Origin: UBA8752 sp002172485 | GTDB taxonomy: Bacteria > Bacteroidota > Bacteroidia > Flavobacteriales_D > Sanyastnellaceae | Length of the DNA stretch: 21,783 nucleotides | Assembly (NCBI GenBank): GCA_042089915.1 | Contig: JBELJZ010000028.1 | Span: forward strand, 1 to 21,783 | Direction: 5' to 3' | The notes under the pieces: model-generated | Databases searched by the model: none | Told to the model about the DNA's origin: nothing | Seen by the model: the letters and a program-made list of their open reading frames with translations, nothing else | Shown: positions 7,510-15,148 of the stretch, piece after piece | How positions within the stretch are numbered: the stretch's first letter is position 1 | Layout: every line of letters begins with the position of its first letter | Position numbers and translations under genes: made by a program

Positions 7510-10500
7510 TCAGTCTTCTTCAACGACGAACTCCCCGGGACCCTGCGGGCCGGGGCTGGCTGTCGCTGGCTTGGACGGGGTGGACGTGCCACTCAACCGA
7601 CGGAGGATGGACATGGCCGCTTCGAGGTCTTCGACCGGCTCCACACGCAACCGGAGCGCGTTGTTGCGCTGGTAAATCTGAACCCCTTTGTTGTTGCGCT
7701 GCATGAAGTCAAGGACCCGCTGGAACCGAACGCCGCGGTAATAGTCGCTGCCTTCCTCGTCGTGGAACACCCCGATGAGTTTGCCGCCCTTGAGCACCAA
7801 TTTGCCGAAGCCGACCACCTGCGCCATCCATCTCAGCCGAATCGTTTCCAGCAGGTCGGCCGCCTCTTGAGGCAGGGGGCCAAACCGATCGACCAACCGG
7901 GCTTCATAGGCCTGCAGACCCTCTTCGTCCGCCATCTCATCGAGCTCGCGGTACAAGGCAATGCGCTCTGCGATGTCCGAGATATAGTGGTCCGGCAACA
8001 TGAGGGCGAGGTCCGTTTCGAGCACGGTTTCCTCGACGTAATGCTCCCGGGAGTCCGCCTCTTCCTTGGCGAGTTCGGCAAACTCCTCGTCCTTCAACTC
8101 GTTGACCGCCTCCTTGAGGATCTTCTGGTACATCTCGAATCCGATGTCCGAAATGAACCCGCTTTGCTCCCCCCCGAGCAGGTTGCCCGCCCCGCGGATG
8201 TCCAGGTCGCGCATGGCAATGTTCATGCCGCTGCCCAGTTCGCTGAACTGTTCCATAGCCTGGAGGCGCTTGCGGCTTTCCGTGGGCAGGGCGTGAAGCG
8301 GCGGCGCGAGGAGGTAGCAGAAGGCCCGCTTGTTGGACCGGCCCACACGGCCGCGCAATTGGTGCAGGTCACTCAGGCCGAAGGTGTGGGCCTCATTGAT
8401 AAGGATGGTGTTGGCGTTGGAGATGTCAATGCCGCTTTCGATGATGGTCGTGGCCACCAGCACATCATAGGCGCCTTCGATGAAATCGGTCATCACGCGC
8501 TCCAACTGCTCTCCGTCCATCTGTCCGTGACCAATGCCGATGCGGGCATCCGGCACGAGCCGGTTGATCATGCCCGCCACATCGCGGATGTTGGCCACAC
8601 GGTTGTGCACGAAATACGCCTGTCCGCCGCGGGACAGCTCATAGCTGATGGCGTCGCGGATGAGCTCTTCGTTGAAGGACCCGATTTGCGTCTCCACCGG
8701 ATAGCGGTTGGGCGGCGGTGTGGCGATGATGCTCAAGTCCCGGGCCCCCATGAGGGAGAACTGCAACGTCCGGGGAATGGGCGTGGCCGTCAACGTCAAG
8801 GTGTCGACCGTCGCGCGGAGGGTCTTGAGCTTGTCCTTGACCGCCACCCCGAATTTCTGCTCCTCGTCGATGATGAGCAGGCCGAGTTCCTTCCACTTGA
8901 TTCGCTTGCCCACGATGGCATGGGTTCCAATCAGGATGTCAATCTCACCGGCTTCCAGCGCCTTGACCGTCTCGGTCATCTTCTTGCCGGTCTTGAACCG
9001 GTTGACGTAATCGACCTTGACGGGGAATTCCTTGAGGCGCCGGGAAAAGCTCCGGAAATGCTGCATCGACAGAATCGTCGTCGGCACGAGCACCGCGACC
9101 TGCTTGCCGTCAGTGGCCGCCTTGAACGCCGCGCGAATGGCGATCTCCGTTTTGCCAAAGCCCACGTCGCCGCAAACGAGGCGGTCCATGGGCACCTCCT
9201 TCTCCATGTCCTCCTTGACCGCCTCAGTGGCCGTCAACTGGTCCGGGGTGTCCTGGTACATGAAGCTCGCCTCGAGCTCGGTCTGCAGGTACGTGTCCGG
9301 TGTGAAGGCAAAGCCCTGTGACGCCCGGCGCTTGGCGTACAGCTTGAGCAAGTCGTACGCAATTTCCTTGACCCGCTTCTTGGTCTTGCTCTTGGTAGTG
9401 GCCCAGGTCGAGGAGCCCAACTTGTGGACCTTGGGCGCCATGCCCTCCTTGCCGGTGAACTTGGAAATGCGGTGGAGCGAGTGGACGCTGACATAGAGGA
9501 TGTCGCCGCCCTTGTATTTCAGGCGGATGGCCTCCTGCATCTTGCCGCCGACGTCCACCTTCTGCAGGCCGCTGAACTCTCCGATGCCGTGGTCGATGTG
9601 GACCACGAAGTCGCCCGGTTCGAGGCTCATCAACTCCTTGATGGTGAGGGCCTGCTTGTTCTTCTTGTAGCCGTCCTTGAGCCGGAAACGGTGGTAGCGC
9701 TCGAAAATCTGATGGTCGGTGTAGACCGCCAGTTTCAGCCCCTCGTCCACGAAGCCTTCGCTGAGTTCCGAGGGAATGGGCTGGTACTTGACCTCGTCNN
9801 NNNNNNNNNNNNNNNNNNNNNNNNNNNNNNNNNNNNNNNNNNNNNNNNNNNNNNNNNNNNNNNNNNNNNNNNNNNNNNNNNNNNNNNNNNNNNNNNNNTC
9901 CACCTCCTTGTCCAATTGGTCCACCACGCCGCGGACGTCCCACGCCCACACGCAACAGTCGCGGCCGAGAAAGTCCAGAAAGGGCTCGCGGGCCTCCTTG
10001 ACCAGCTGCTCCTGCACATCCGGCACGATGACCGCCCGGTCCATCTTCCCCACACTCAGCTGATCGGTCGGGTCGAATTTTCGAATCCCATCCACCTCAT
10101 CACCGAAGAGTTCGATGCGATACGGGTGGTCAAAGGCGAAACTGAAAATGTCGATGATGCCACCGCGGATGGCGTACTCGCCCGGCTCGTAGACGTACTC
10201 CACCTTTTCGAAGCCGTAATCGATGAGCAATTCGTCGACGAAATCCTGGGAAATGCGGTCACCACGCTGGATGGTGTAGGTGTTGCCCTTGAGCTGCTTC
10301 CGGGTGGTCACCTGCTCGGCGACCGCCTCTGGGAAACTCACCACGCAGACTTTGCCGCGCAGGGCCTCGAGCTTGTTCATCACCTCTGCCCGCATGGCCA
10401 CATTGGCGTTGTCTGCCCCTTCTTCTTGGTACGGTATGCGGGCACTTCGCGGGTAGAACAAGACTTGATGGCTCCCCTCGCCGAGCAGCGTCTCCAAGTC

Positions 10501-10710
10501 GTTCATGAAATAGGCGGCACGCTCCTTGTCCTCCAGCAAAAACAAGTGGTCCCCACCGTTGCGCTTCACAGCCTGCGCGGCGACAAAGGCCCGGGCAGAA
10601 CCAATGAGCCCCCGCGCCTCCACCTTGGCGGCCGGCGACGCCAGCGCATCCACCACTTGGCCCATTCGGGCGTCATGGTCGTAAAAGCCGAGGAGATCCT
10701 GCAGGGTCAT
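7510..10710 (-). CDS. mfd: Transcription-repair coupling factor Mfd (with internal assembly gap)
   Basis: Mfd binds RNA polymerase stalled at DNA lesions, removes it by ATP-driven translocation and recruits UvrA. The N-terminal UvrB-like part includes YEPGEYAIRGGIIDIFSF. After the gap come the polymerase-interaction region (VVHIDHGIGEFSGLQK, then SVHSLHRISKF) and the translocase motor. The motor has a Walker A GDVGFGKTE near 9150-9175, a DEEQ box at 8858-8869, TLTATPIPRTLQFSLMGARD, and HQLRGRVGRSNKRAF near 8330-8360. The C-terminal domain and a Pro/Ser-rich tail ending FVVEED follow. The 100-N gap lies in the UvrB-like region. The frame is the same on both sides, so the true gap length should be 1 modulo 3. 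From memory of relatives, roughly 100 residues may be missing, more than the placeholder. The start at 10710 is supported by a promoter element just upstream. Confidence 0.96.
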   Translation of the reverse strand: MTLQDLLGFYDHDARMGQVVDALASPAAKVEARGLIGSARAFVAAQAVKRNGGDHLFLLEDKERAAYFMNDLETLLGEGSHQVLFYPRSARIPYQEEGADNANVAMRAEVMNKLEALRGKVCVVSFPEAVAEQVTTRKQLKGNTYTIQRGDRISQDFVDELLIDYGFEKVEYVYEPGEYAIRGGIIDIFSFAFDHPYRIELFGDEVDGIRKFDPTDQLSVGKMDRAVIVPDVQEQLVKEAREPFLDFLGRDCCVWAWDVRGVVDQLDKEVXXXXXXXXXXXXXXXXXXXXXXXXXXXXXXXXXXDEVKYQPIPSELSEGFVDEGLKLAVYTDHQIFERYHRFRLKDGYKKNKQALTIKELMSLEPGDFVVHIDHGIGEFSGLQKVDVGGKMQEAIRLKYKGGDILYVSVHSLHRISKFTGKEGMAPKVHKLGSSTWATTKSKTKKRVKEIAYDLLKLYAKRRASQGFAFTPDTYLQTELEASFMYQDTPDQLTATEAVKEDMEKEVPMDRLVCGDVGFGKTEIAIRAAFKAATDGKQVAVLVPTTILSMQHFRSFSRRLKEFPVKVDYVNRFKTGKKMTETVKALEAGEIDILIGTHAIVGKRIKWKELGLLIIDEEQKFGVAVKDKLKTLRATVDTLTLTATPIPRTLQFSLMGARDLSIIATPPPNRYPVETQIGSFNEELIRDAISYELSRGGQAYFVHNRVANIRDVAGMINRLVPDARIGIGHGQMDGEQLERVMTDFIEGAYDVLVATTIIESGIDISNANTILINEAHTFGLSDLHQLRGRVGRSNKRAFCYLLAPPLHALPTESRKRLQAMEQFSELGSGMNIAMRDLDIRGAGNLLGGEQSGFISDIGFEMYQKILKEAVNELKDEEFAELAKEEADSREHYVEETVLETDLALMLPDHYISDIAERIALYRELDEMADEEGLQAYEARLVDRFGPLPQEAADLLETIRLRWMAQVVGFGKLVLKGGKLIGVFHDEEGSDYYRGVRFQRVLDFMQRNNKGVQIYQRNNALRLRVEPVEDLEAAMSILRRLSGTSTPSKPATASPGPQGPGEFVVEED
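9799..9898. other. Assembly gap (100 N) within mfd
   Basis: Exactly 100 N, so a placeholder of unknown true size. It falls between LDKEV and DEVKYQPIP in the UvrB-like N-terminal half of Mfd. Unlike the other gap, the flanks show no obvious repeat. Confidence 0.97.
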
Positions 10711-10717
10711 GGGCGCG

Positions 10718-10725
10718 CGAAGATA
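10718..10725 (-). promoter_or_regulatory. Candidate -7 element for mfd (TATCTTCG)
   Basis: On the minus strand TATCTTCG ends 7 bases before the mfd ATG. It matches the Bacteroidota -7 consensus TAnnTTTG with a C in place of the third T. The short spacing would put transcription initiation at or within a few bases of the start codon. Confidence 0.5.
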
Positions 10726-10768
10726 ACCGTACCCGCCCCCTCGGGTTCGCCATCCAAACGCCCTAGAC

Positions 10769-10776
10769 GACCTTCG
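10769..10776 (+). promoter_or_regulatory. Candidate -7 element for truB (GACCTTCG)
   Basis: GACCTTCG ends 4 bases before the truB ATG. Only the conserved first T and the usual TTTG core deviate, and spacing matches the elements before pccB and the bacilliredoxin gene. A TTCG 20 bases upstream (10745-10748) could be the -33 partner. The match is weaker than the others. Confidence 0.35.
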
Positions 10777-10780
10777 CTCT

Positions 10781-11524
10781 ATGAACGGATGGCCCGTACA
10801 CAGCTTTCAGACGTGGGAAGACTTCCAGGAAGGGCAGGTTTTGCTGATCGACAAGCCCCGCGAATGGACATCGTTTGACGTGGTCAACAAGGTGCGCTAC
10901 GCCGTCCGCAAGGGCGGTGGATTCCGCAAAATCAAAGTCGGCCATGCCGGCACCCTAGATCCCCTCGCCACCGGCGTACTGGTGGTCTGCACCGGTCGAA
11001 TGACCAAGCGCATCAACGAACTCACGTCAGAGGACAAGGCTTACGACGGCCACATCACCTTTGGGTCCACCACAGACAGCCACGATCTGGAAACCGAGCC
11101 CCAACCGTCAGGAGACCCCACTGGATTGGACCTCGACACCCTGCGAACCACCGTGGATTCACTAACGGGCCCGCTGCAACAGGTGCCCCCCCGCTTCAGC
11201 GCCAAAAAGGTCAACGGCCAAAAGGCCTACATCGCCGCGCGCAAAGGCAAGGACATCGCCCTGCGCACCGCAGACGTCACCGTGCACCGCTTCGACATCA
11301 CCGATTGGACCAACCCCGTGATGGGCTTCGACATTGTGTGTTCCAAGGGAACGTACATCCGCGCTTTGGCCCGAGATGCGGGGAAAGCCACCGGTGTTGG
11401 CGCCCACTTGTCCGCCCTGCGGCGCACGGCCAGCGGGGATTTCAAGCTGGAAGACTGCCTGAGCCTCGACGCGTTTCTCGCCCGAATTCAGCAACTGCCC
11501 GATCCGGCGCCCAAGACAGAATGA
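10781..11524 (+). CDS. truB: tRNA pseudouridine(55) synthase TruB
   Basis: 247 residues, the bacterial TruB length without a long C-terminal PUA extension. It isomerises U55 in the T-loop of tRNAs. The catalytic Asp is D60 in GHAGTLDPLATG (54-65). Other conserved pieces are the N-terminal LLIDKPREWTSFDVV, QVPPRFSAKKVNGQKAY, and CSKGTYIRALARD near residue 187. The ATG at 10781 gives the family N-terminus. The gene is divergent from mfd across 70 bases and is followed by queA after 85 bases. In many Bacteroidota I recall an undecaprenyl-diphosphatase gene directly upstream in the same operon; it is not present here. Confidence 0.97.
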   Translation: MNGWPVHSFQTWEDFQEGQVLLIDKPREWTSFDVVNKVRYAVRKGGGFRKIKVGHAGTLDPLATGVLVVCTGRMTKRINELTSEDKAYDGHITFGSTTDSHDLETEPQPSGDPTGLDLDTLRTTVDSLTGPLQQVPPRFSAKKVNGQKAYIAARKGKDIALRTADVTVHRFDITDWTNPVMGFDIVCSKGTYIRALARDAGKATGVGAHLSALRRTASGDFKLEDCLSLDAFLARIQQLPDPAPKTE

Positions 11525-11577
11525 CCCTTCAGGGAGGGCCCCAACCGCGCCCCCTTGAACCCCGGCGGGGCTTTGCC

Positions 11578-11585
11578 TAACTTCG
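11578..11585 (+). promoter_or_regulatory. Candidate -7 element for queA (TAACTTCG)
   Basis: TAACTTCG matches TAnnTT[T/C]G and ends 24 bases before the queA ATG. This gives a predicted 5' leader of roughly 17-20 bases. It suggests queA has its own promoter even though it lies just downstream of truB. Confidence 0.45.
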
Positions 11586-11609
11586 CCCGCCCTCAAACCC
11601 CCTTCGATC

Positions 11610-12674
11610 ATGAGCGTAGAGCGGATGAAACTCAGCCAATTCAAGTTCGATGTCCCCAAGGACCTCGTGGCACAATACCCGCTCGATAACCGGGATGACA
11701 GCCGCATGATGGTCGTCCACAAGGACACCGGTGAGATCGAGCACAAACACTTCCGCGACGTCATCGACTACTTCGATGAAGGCGACGTGATGGTGATGAA
11801 CGACACCAAGGTCTTCCCCGCCCGGATGTACGGCAGCAAGGAGAAGACGGGCGCGGTCATCGAAGTGTTCTTGCTCCGCGAACTCAACGCCGACTCCCTT
11901 CTCTGGGACGTGTTGGTGGATCCTGCGCGGAAGATCCGCATCGGCAACAAGCTCTACTTCGGAGAGAACGAAGACCTGGTCGCCGAGGTCATCGACAACA
12001 CGACCAGCCGCGGCCGCACGTTGCGCTTCTTGTTTGACGGAACCAATGAGGAGTTCCGCCAGAAAGTATTCTCCCTCGGTCAAACACCGCTCCCCAACTA
12101 CATCGAGCGCGAAGTGGAACCGGAAGACGCCGAGCGCTTCCAGACCATCTACGCCAAGAAGGAAGGCGCCGTGGCCGTGCCCACCGCCGGCCTGCACATG
12201 AGCAAGCAGCTCATGAAGCGCTTTGAAATCAAAGGCATCGACACCGCGTTCCTGACCCTGCACATCGGACTGGGCACCTTCCGCGAAGTCGAAGTGGAGG
12301 ACCTGACGAAGCACAAGGTGGACAGCGAGCAACTCATCATCCCGCAAGATTGCGTAGACACCGTCAACCGCAGCATCAACCACGGCGGCAAGGTGGTGGC
12401 CGTGGGCACCTCCGTGGTGCGCGCCATGGAAAGCACGCACAGCACCATGCGCCAGCTCAAGACCCACGACGGCTGGACTTCGCGCTTCATCTTCCCGCCG
12501 TACAAGTTCAAGTTGGCGGATGCCCTCATCACCAACTTCCACACACCGCAATCCACACTGCTCATGCTGACTGCAGCCTTCGGCGGGTACGACCTCATCA
12601 TGGAGGCCTACCAGACGGCCATCAAAGAGAAGTACCGCATGCACGCTTATGGCGACGCGCTGCTGGTCATCTGA
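11610..12674 (+). CDS. queA: S-adenosylmethionine:tRNA ribosyltransferase-isomerase QueA
   Basis: 354 residues, normal for QueA. It transfers and isomerises the ribosyl group of S-adenosylmethionine onto 7-aminomethyl-7-deazaguanine in tRNA, giving epoxyqueuosine, the penultimate step of queuosine synthesis. Visible family motifs are the N-terminal VAQYPLDNRDDSRMMV, MNDTKVFPAR at 63-72, AVAVPTAGLH near 187-196, LHIGLGTFR at 217-225, and NFHTPQSTLLML from 309. The start at 11610 was taken as the first ATG. An in-frame ATG at 11625 (MKLSQF) is also compatible with homologues. A bidirectional terminator follows 21 bases after the stop. The other queuosine genes are not in this window. Confidence 0.97.
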   Translation: MSVERMKLSQFKFDVPKDLVAQYPLDNRDDSRMMVVHKDTGEIEHKHFRDVIDYFDEGDVMVMNDTKVFPARMYGSKEKTGAVIEVFLLRELNADSLLWDVLVDPARKIRIGNKLYFGENEDLVAEVIDNTTSRGRTLRFLFDGTNEEFRQKVFSLGQTPLPNYIEREVEPEDAERFQTIYAKKEGAVAVPTAGLHMSKQLMKRFEIKGIDTAFLTLHIGLGTFREVEVEDLTKHKVDSEQLIIPQDCVDTVNRSINHGGKVVAVGTSVVRAMESTHSTMRQLKTHDGWTSRFIFPPYKFKLADALITNFHTPQSTLLMLTAAFGGYDLIMEAYQTAIKEKYRMHAYGDALLVI

Positions 12675-12695
12675 TTCCCACTCCCATCCGAAACG

Positions 12696-12726
12696 AAAAA
12701 AGCCGCCCCGTTTGGAGCGGCTTTTT
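12696..12726. terminator. Bidirectional Rho-independent terminator between queA and the thioredoxin-like gene
   Basis: The arms GCCGC (12702-12706) and GCGGC (12717-12721) are extended by two further CC/GG pairs across one mismatch, with a GTTT loop. Six A precede and five T follow, so it can work on both strands. It lies between two convergent genes, as expected. Confidence 0.88.
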
Positions 12727-12746
12727 CGTACCATAGAACCTGCAAT

Positions 12747-13382
12747 TCAGCTCACCCGCTTAATGGAACAGCCGATGGCCTTGGTGATGGCGGGCTTCGC
12801 CTTCTTACCAGCCTTCATCTTTTCGATGGCGTCCTCGAGGTAAGTCTCTTCCACCTCCTCGGCAGATTTCACACTGTCATCAATGGAGCCGCGGTACACC
12901 AGGCGAAAATTGCCGTCAAACAAATAGACGTGGGGCGTGGTGCGGGCGCCGAAAGCATCGGCCAGCTTGTGGCCATCGTCCACGACGTACGGCGCTCTGT
13001 AACCGGCCTCGAGGGCGCGCTGCTTCATCTCGACGAGGCTGTCATCTCCTGTGCGCTTGGCCTCGTTGGAGTTGACCAATACCGTGCCGATGCCGCGCTC
13101 GTGGGCAAGGGAAATGACATCATTGTAACGGCCCTCCCAACCTTCGCTCTTGCCTTTACGGCCGACCACGAAGGGACAGGTGTTGCACGTGAAGATGACG
13201 AGGGTACCGTCCTTTCCGGCGATATCGACGAGACTCAAAGCTTGGCCATCGATATTGGTCATCTTGAAATCGATCAACGGAGCATTGTCACCAATGGTGA
13301 GCTCGTTGAATTCGGTCGACTGGGCAGACGCAGTCAGCAGAAAGCCGCCAGCAAGGGCGGCGAGGGTCAGAAAACGGGACAT
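12747..13382 (-). CDS. Secreted thioredoxin-like (redoxin family) protein
   Basis: 211 residues. A signal peptide (1-20, cleaved after ASA) places it in the periplasm. The thioredoxin fold shows the dithiol motif CNTC at 66-69 followed by PFV, the cis-Pro loop ARTTPHVYLF (Pro150) and a conserved C-terminal Cys205 in IGCSIK. The CNxCPF/YV motif and the GC(S/P)IK tail fit the AhpC/TSA-Redoxin group of thioredoxin-like proteins rather than classical TrxA (WCGPC). It probably reduces disulfides or peroxides; the substrate is unknown. The start at 13382 was chosen for the signal peptide, although the frame stays open to 13415. TAAATTCG (13400-13407) is a likely -7 element. It follows pccB on the same strand after 83 bases. 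Confidence 0.9.
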   Translation of the reverse strand: MSRFLTLAALAGGFLLTASAQSTEFNELTIGDNAPLIDFKMTNIDGQALSLVDIAGKDGTLVIFTCNTCPFVVGRKGKSEGWEGRYNDVISLAHERGIGTVLVNSNEAKRTGDDSLVEMKQRALEAGYRAPYVVDDGHKLADAFGARTTPHVYLFDGNFRLVYRGSIDDSVKSAEEVEETYLEDAIEKMKAGKKAKPAITKAIGCSIKRVS

Positions 13383-13399
13383 ATTGTTGGGTTTGTGGA

Positions 13400-13407
13400 C
13401 GAATTTA
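13400..13407 (-). promoter_or_regulatory. Candidate -7 element for the thioredoxin-like gene (TAAATTCG)
   Basis: On the minus strand TAAATTCG ends 17 bases before the chosen ATG at 13382. It also supports that start over the longer open frame to 13415, because the longer version would place the element inside the coding region. Confidence 0.45.
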
Positions 13408-13465
13408 ACCCGCACTTCGATGGGGAAGTTCCCAAAAAACCCGCCTCCTGAAAGAGCACTGCGTT

Positions 13466-15019
13466 TCAGAGGGGCAGGTTCCCGTGCTTGCGGCGCGGGC
13501 GGCGAACCGACTTGTTTTCCAGCATATCGAAGCCGCGAATGAGCCGCTTTCGAGTATTGGAGGGCACGATGACTTCGTCAACGTACCCCCGGGCCGCAGC
13601 GCGGTATGGGTGGGCGAAGAGATCGGCATATTCGGCCTCCTTCTCCGCCAGCTTGGCAGCCGGGTCATCGGCTGCAGCAATCTCTTTTCTGAAAATGATC
13701 TCGGCAGCCCCCTTGGCCCCCATCACGGCGATCTCCGCAGTCGGCCAAGCGAAGTTGAGGTCGGCCCCGATGTGCTTGGAGTTCATCACATCGTACGCGC
13801 CACCATATGCCTTGCGGGTGATGACGGTAATGCGCGGCACCGTGGCTTCGCTAAACGCGTACAACAGCTTGGCGCCGTTGGTGATGATGCCGTTCCACTC
13901 CTGGTCCGTACCGGGCAGGAAACCGGGCACGTCTTCGAGTACCAGCAGAGGCACGTTGAACGCATCGCAGGTGCGCACGAATCGGGCTGCCTTGGTGGAG
14001 GCATCGTTGTCCAAGACGCCCGCCAGAACGGCAGGCTGATTGGCCACCACGCCGATGGAGCGCCCTGCCAAACGCGCAAAACCGACCACAATGTTGGAGG
14101 CGTAATCTGGCTGGGTCTCGAGGAATTCACCCCCATCCACGAGCTCGCGAATCACGTCGCGCATGTCATAGGGCTGTTGGGCATTCTCGGGAATGACCCC
14201 GTCCAACTTGGGCCGGGACTGATCGCCTCCGGAATACGGCAGGCGCACCGGCTTTTCCTCGCAATTCTGCGGAAGGAAACCGAGCAATTCCTTGATCTGG
14301 TCGATGGCTGCCACCTCGTGCGGGGCCGTCAAGTGCGCCACCCCGCTCTTGGACGCATGGGTTCGGGCACCGCCCAAATCCTCCGCCGTCACCTCCTCGT
14401 GGGTGACCGTCTTGACCACATTCGGCCCGGTCACGAACATGTAGCTTGTGCCTTCCGTCATCAGAATAAAGTCGGTCAGGGCCGGGCTGTACACGGCGCC
14501 CCCGGCACACGGTCCGAGGATGGCGCTGATCTGCGGTACCACGCCACTGGCTTGCACGTTGCGGTGGAAGATATCGGCATATCCGCCGAGGGACACCACA
14601 CCCTCCTGGATGCGGGCACCCCCGCTGTCGTTGAGGCCGATCACCGGCGCTCCATTGTCCAGGGCCAACTCCATGACGCGGCAGATTTTTTCCGCATGCG
14701 CCTCCGCCAAAGAGCCGCCGAGCACAGTGAAATCCTGGCTGAAGACATAGACCAAGCGGCCGTTAACCGTGCCATACCCCGTCACGACACCGTCGCCGAG
14801 ATAGTGCTGCTTGTCGAGGCCAAACAAGGTGGACCGGTGCGTGACCAACATCCCCATTTCCTCAAAACTGCCGGGGTCGAGCAACAGATCGATGCGTTCA
14901 CGCGCCGTCAACTTGCCCTTGGCGTGCTGGGCCTCCATCCGCTTCTCGCCACCGCCCATGCGGGCTTGGGCCTTCTTGGAATCGAGGCGCTCGAGGGGGG
15001 TCTCGTTGGTTTCTCCCAT
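13466..15019 (-). CDS. pccB: Acyl-CoA carboxylase carboxyltransferase (propionyl-CoA carboxylase beta subunit)
   Basis: 517 residues, the usual size. It moves the carboxyl group from carboxybiotin to propionyl-CoA, giving methylmalonyl-CoA. Family features are the N-terminal EAQHAKGKLTARERIDLLLD, YVFSQDFTVLGGSL, the first oxyanion region NDSGGARIQEGV, GPCAGGAVYSPALTDF, the second crotonase-like half with VEDVPGFLPGTDQEWNGII-type sequence, and the terminal RRKHGNLPL. Asp410 in AYGGAYDVM is the position that, as I recall from actinobacterial enzymes, favours propionyl- over acetyl-CoA. The biotin carboxylase/carrier partner is not in this window. The start at 15019 is 4 bases after a TAGTTTCG element, so the message may be leaderless. 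Confidence 0.94.
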   Translation of the reverse strand: MGETNETPLERLDSKKAQARMGGGEKRMEAQHAKGKLTARERIDLLLDPGSFEEMGMLVTHRSTLFGLDKQHYLGDGVVTGYGTVNGRLVYVFSQDFTVLGGSLAEAHAEKICRVMELALDNGAPVIGLNDSGGARIQEGVVSLGGYADIFHRNVQASGVVPQISAILGPCAGGAVYSPALTDFILMTEGTSYMFVTGPNVVKTVTHEEVTAEDLGGARTHASKSGVAHLTAPHEVAAIDQIKELLGFLPQNCEEKPVRLPYSGGDQSRPKLDGVIPENAQQPYDMRDVIRELVDGGEFLETQPDYASNIVVGFARLAGRSIGVVANQPAVLAGVLDNDASTKAARFVRTCDAFNVPLLVLEDVPGFLPGTDQEWNGIITNGAKLLYAFSEATVPRITVITRKAYGGAYDVMNSKHIGADLNFAWPTAEIAVMGAKGAAEIIFRKEIAAADDPAAKLAEKEAEYADLFAHPYRAAARGYVDEVIVPSNTRKRLIRGFDMLENKSVRRPRRKHGNLPL

Positions 15020-15023
15020 GTCC

Positions 15024-15031
15024 CGAAACTA
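15024..15031 (-). promoter_or_regulatory. Candidate -7 element for pccB (TAGTTTCG)
   Basis: On the minus strand TAGTTTCG is followed by GGAC and then the pccB ATG, a spacing of 4 bases. It fits TAnnTT[T/C]G. Initiation a few bases downstream would coincide with the start codon. Confidence 0.5.
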
Positions 15032-15101
15032 CAGCGAAGGAGGCAAGAATCAGTTGTGAAGAGCCATTGGCAAACGGGGGGCAGCCGGACCCGACGCACC
15101 G

Positions 15102-15109
15102 TACCTTTG
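15102..15109 (+). promoter_or_regulatory. Candidate -7 element for aspS (TACCTTTG)
   Basis: TACCTTTG is a perfect match to the Bacteroidota -7 consensus TAnnTTTG. It lies 39 bases before the aspS ATG, so this gene would have a conventional leader of about 32-35 bases. Confidence 0.6.
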
Positions 15110-15148
15110 CCGCGCGGAACCGGCTTCACCGGCCGCCCCTACTTCGAC

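Noticed and set aside
7762..9321. 519-residue open frame on the plus strand opposite mfd
   Set aside because: Its composition is typical of antisense reading in GC-rich DNA, and the opposite strand encodes intact Mfd helicase motifs.
11525..11577. GC hairpin (CCCCGGCGGGG) after truB as a terminator
   Set aside because: The stem is only about four pairs and is followed by CTTTGCC rather than a T-tract.
13484..15148. Long open frame upstream of aspS, apparently extending it to 1140 residues
   Set aside because: The extra part is antisense to pccB, whose protein is clearly conserved. AspRS homology begins at the ATG at 15149, which gives the normal length.
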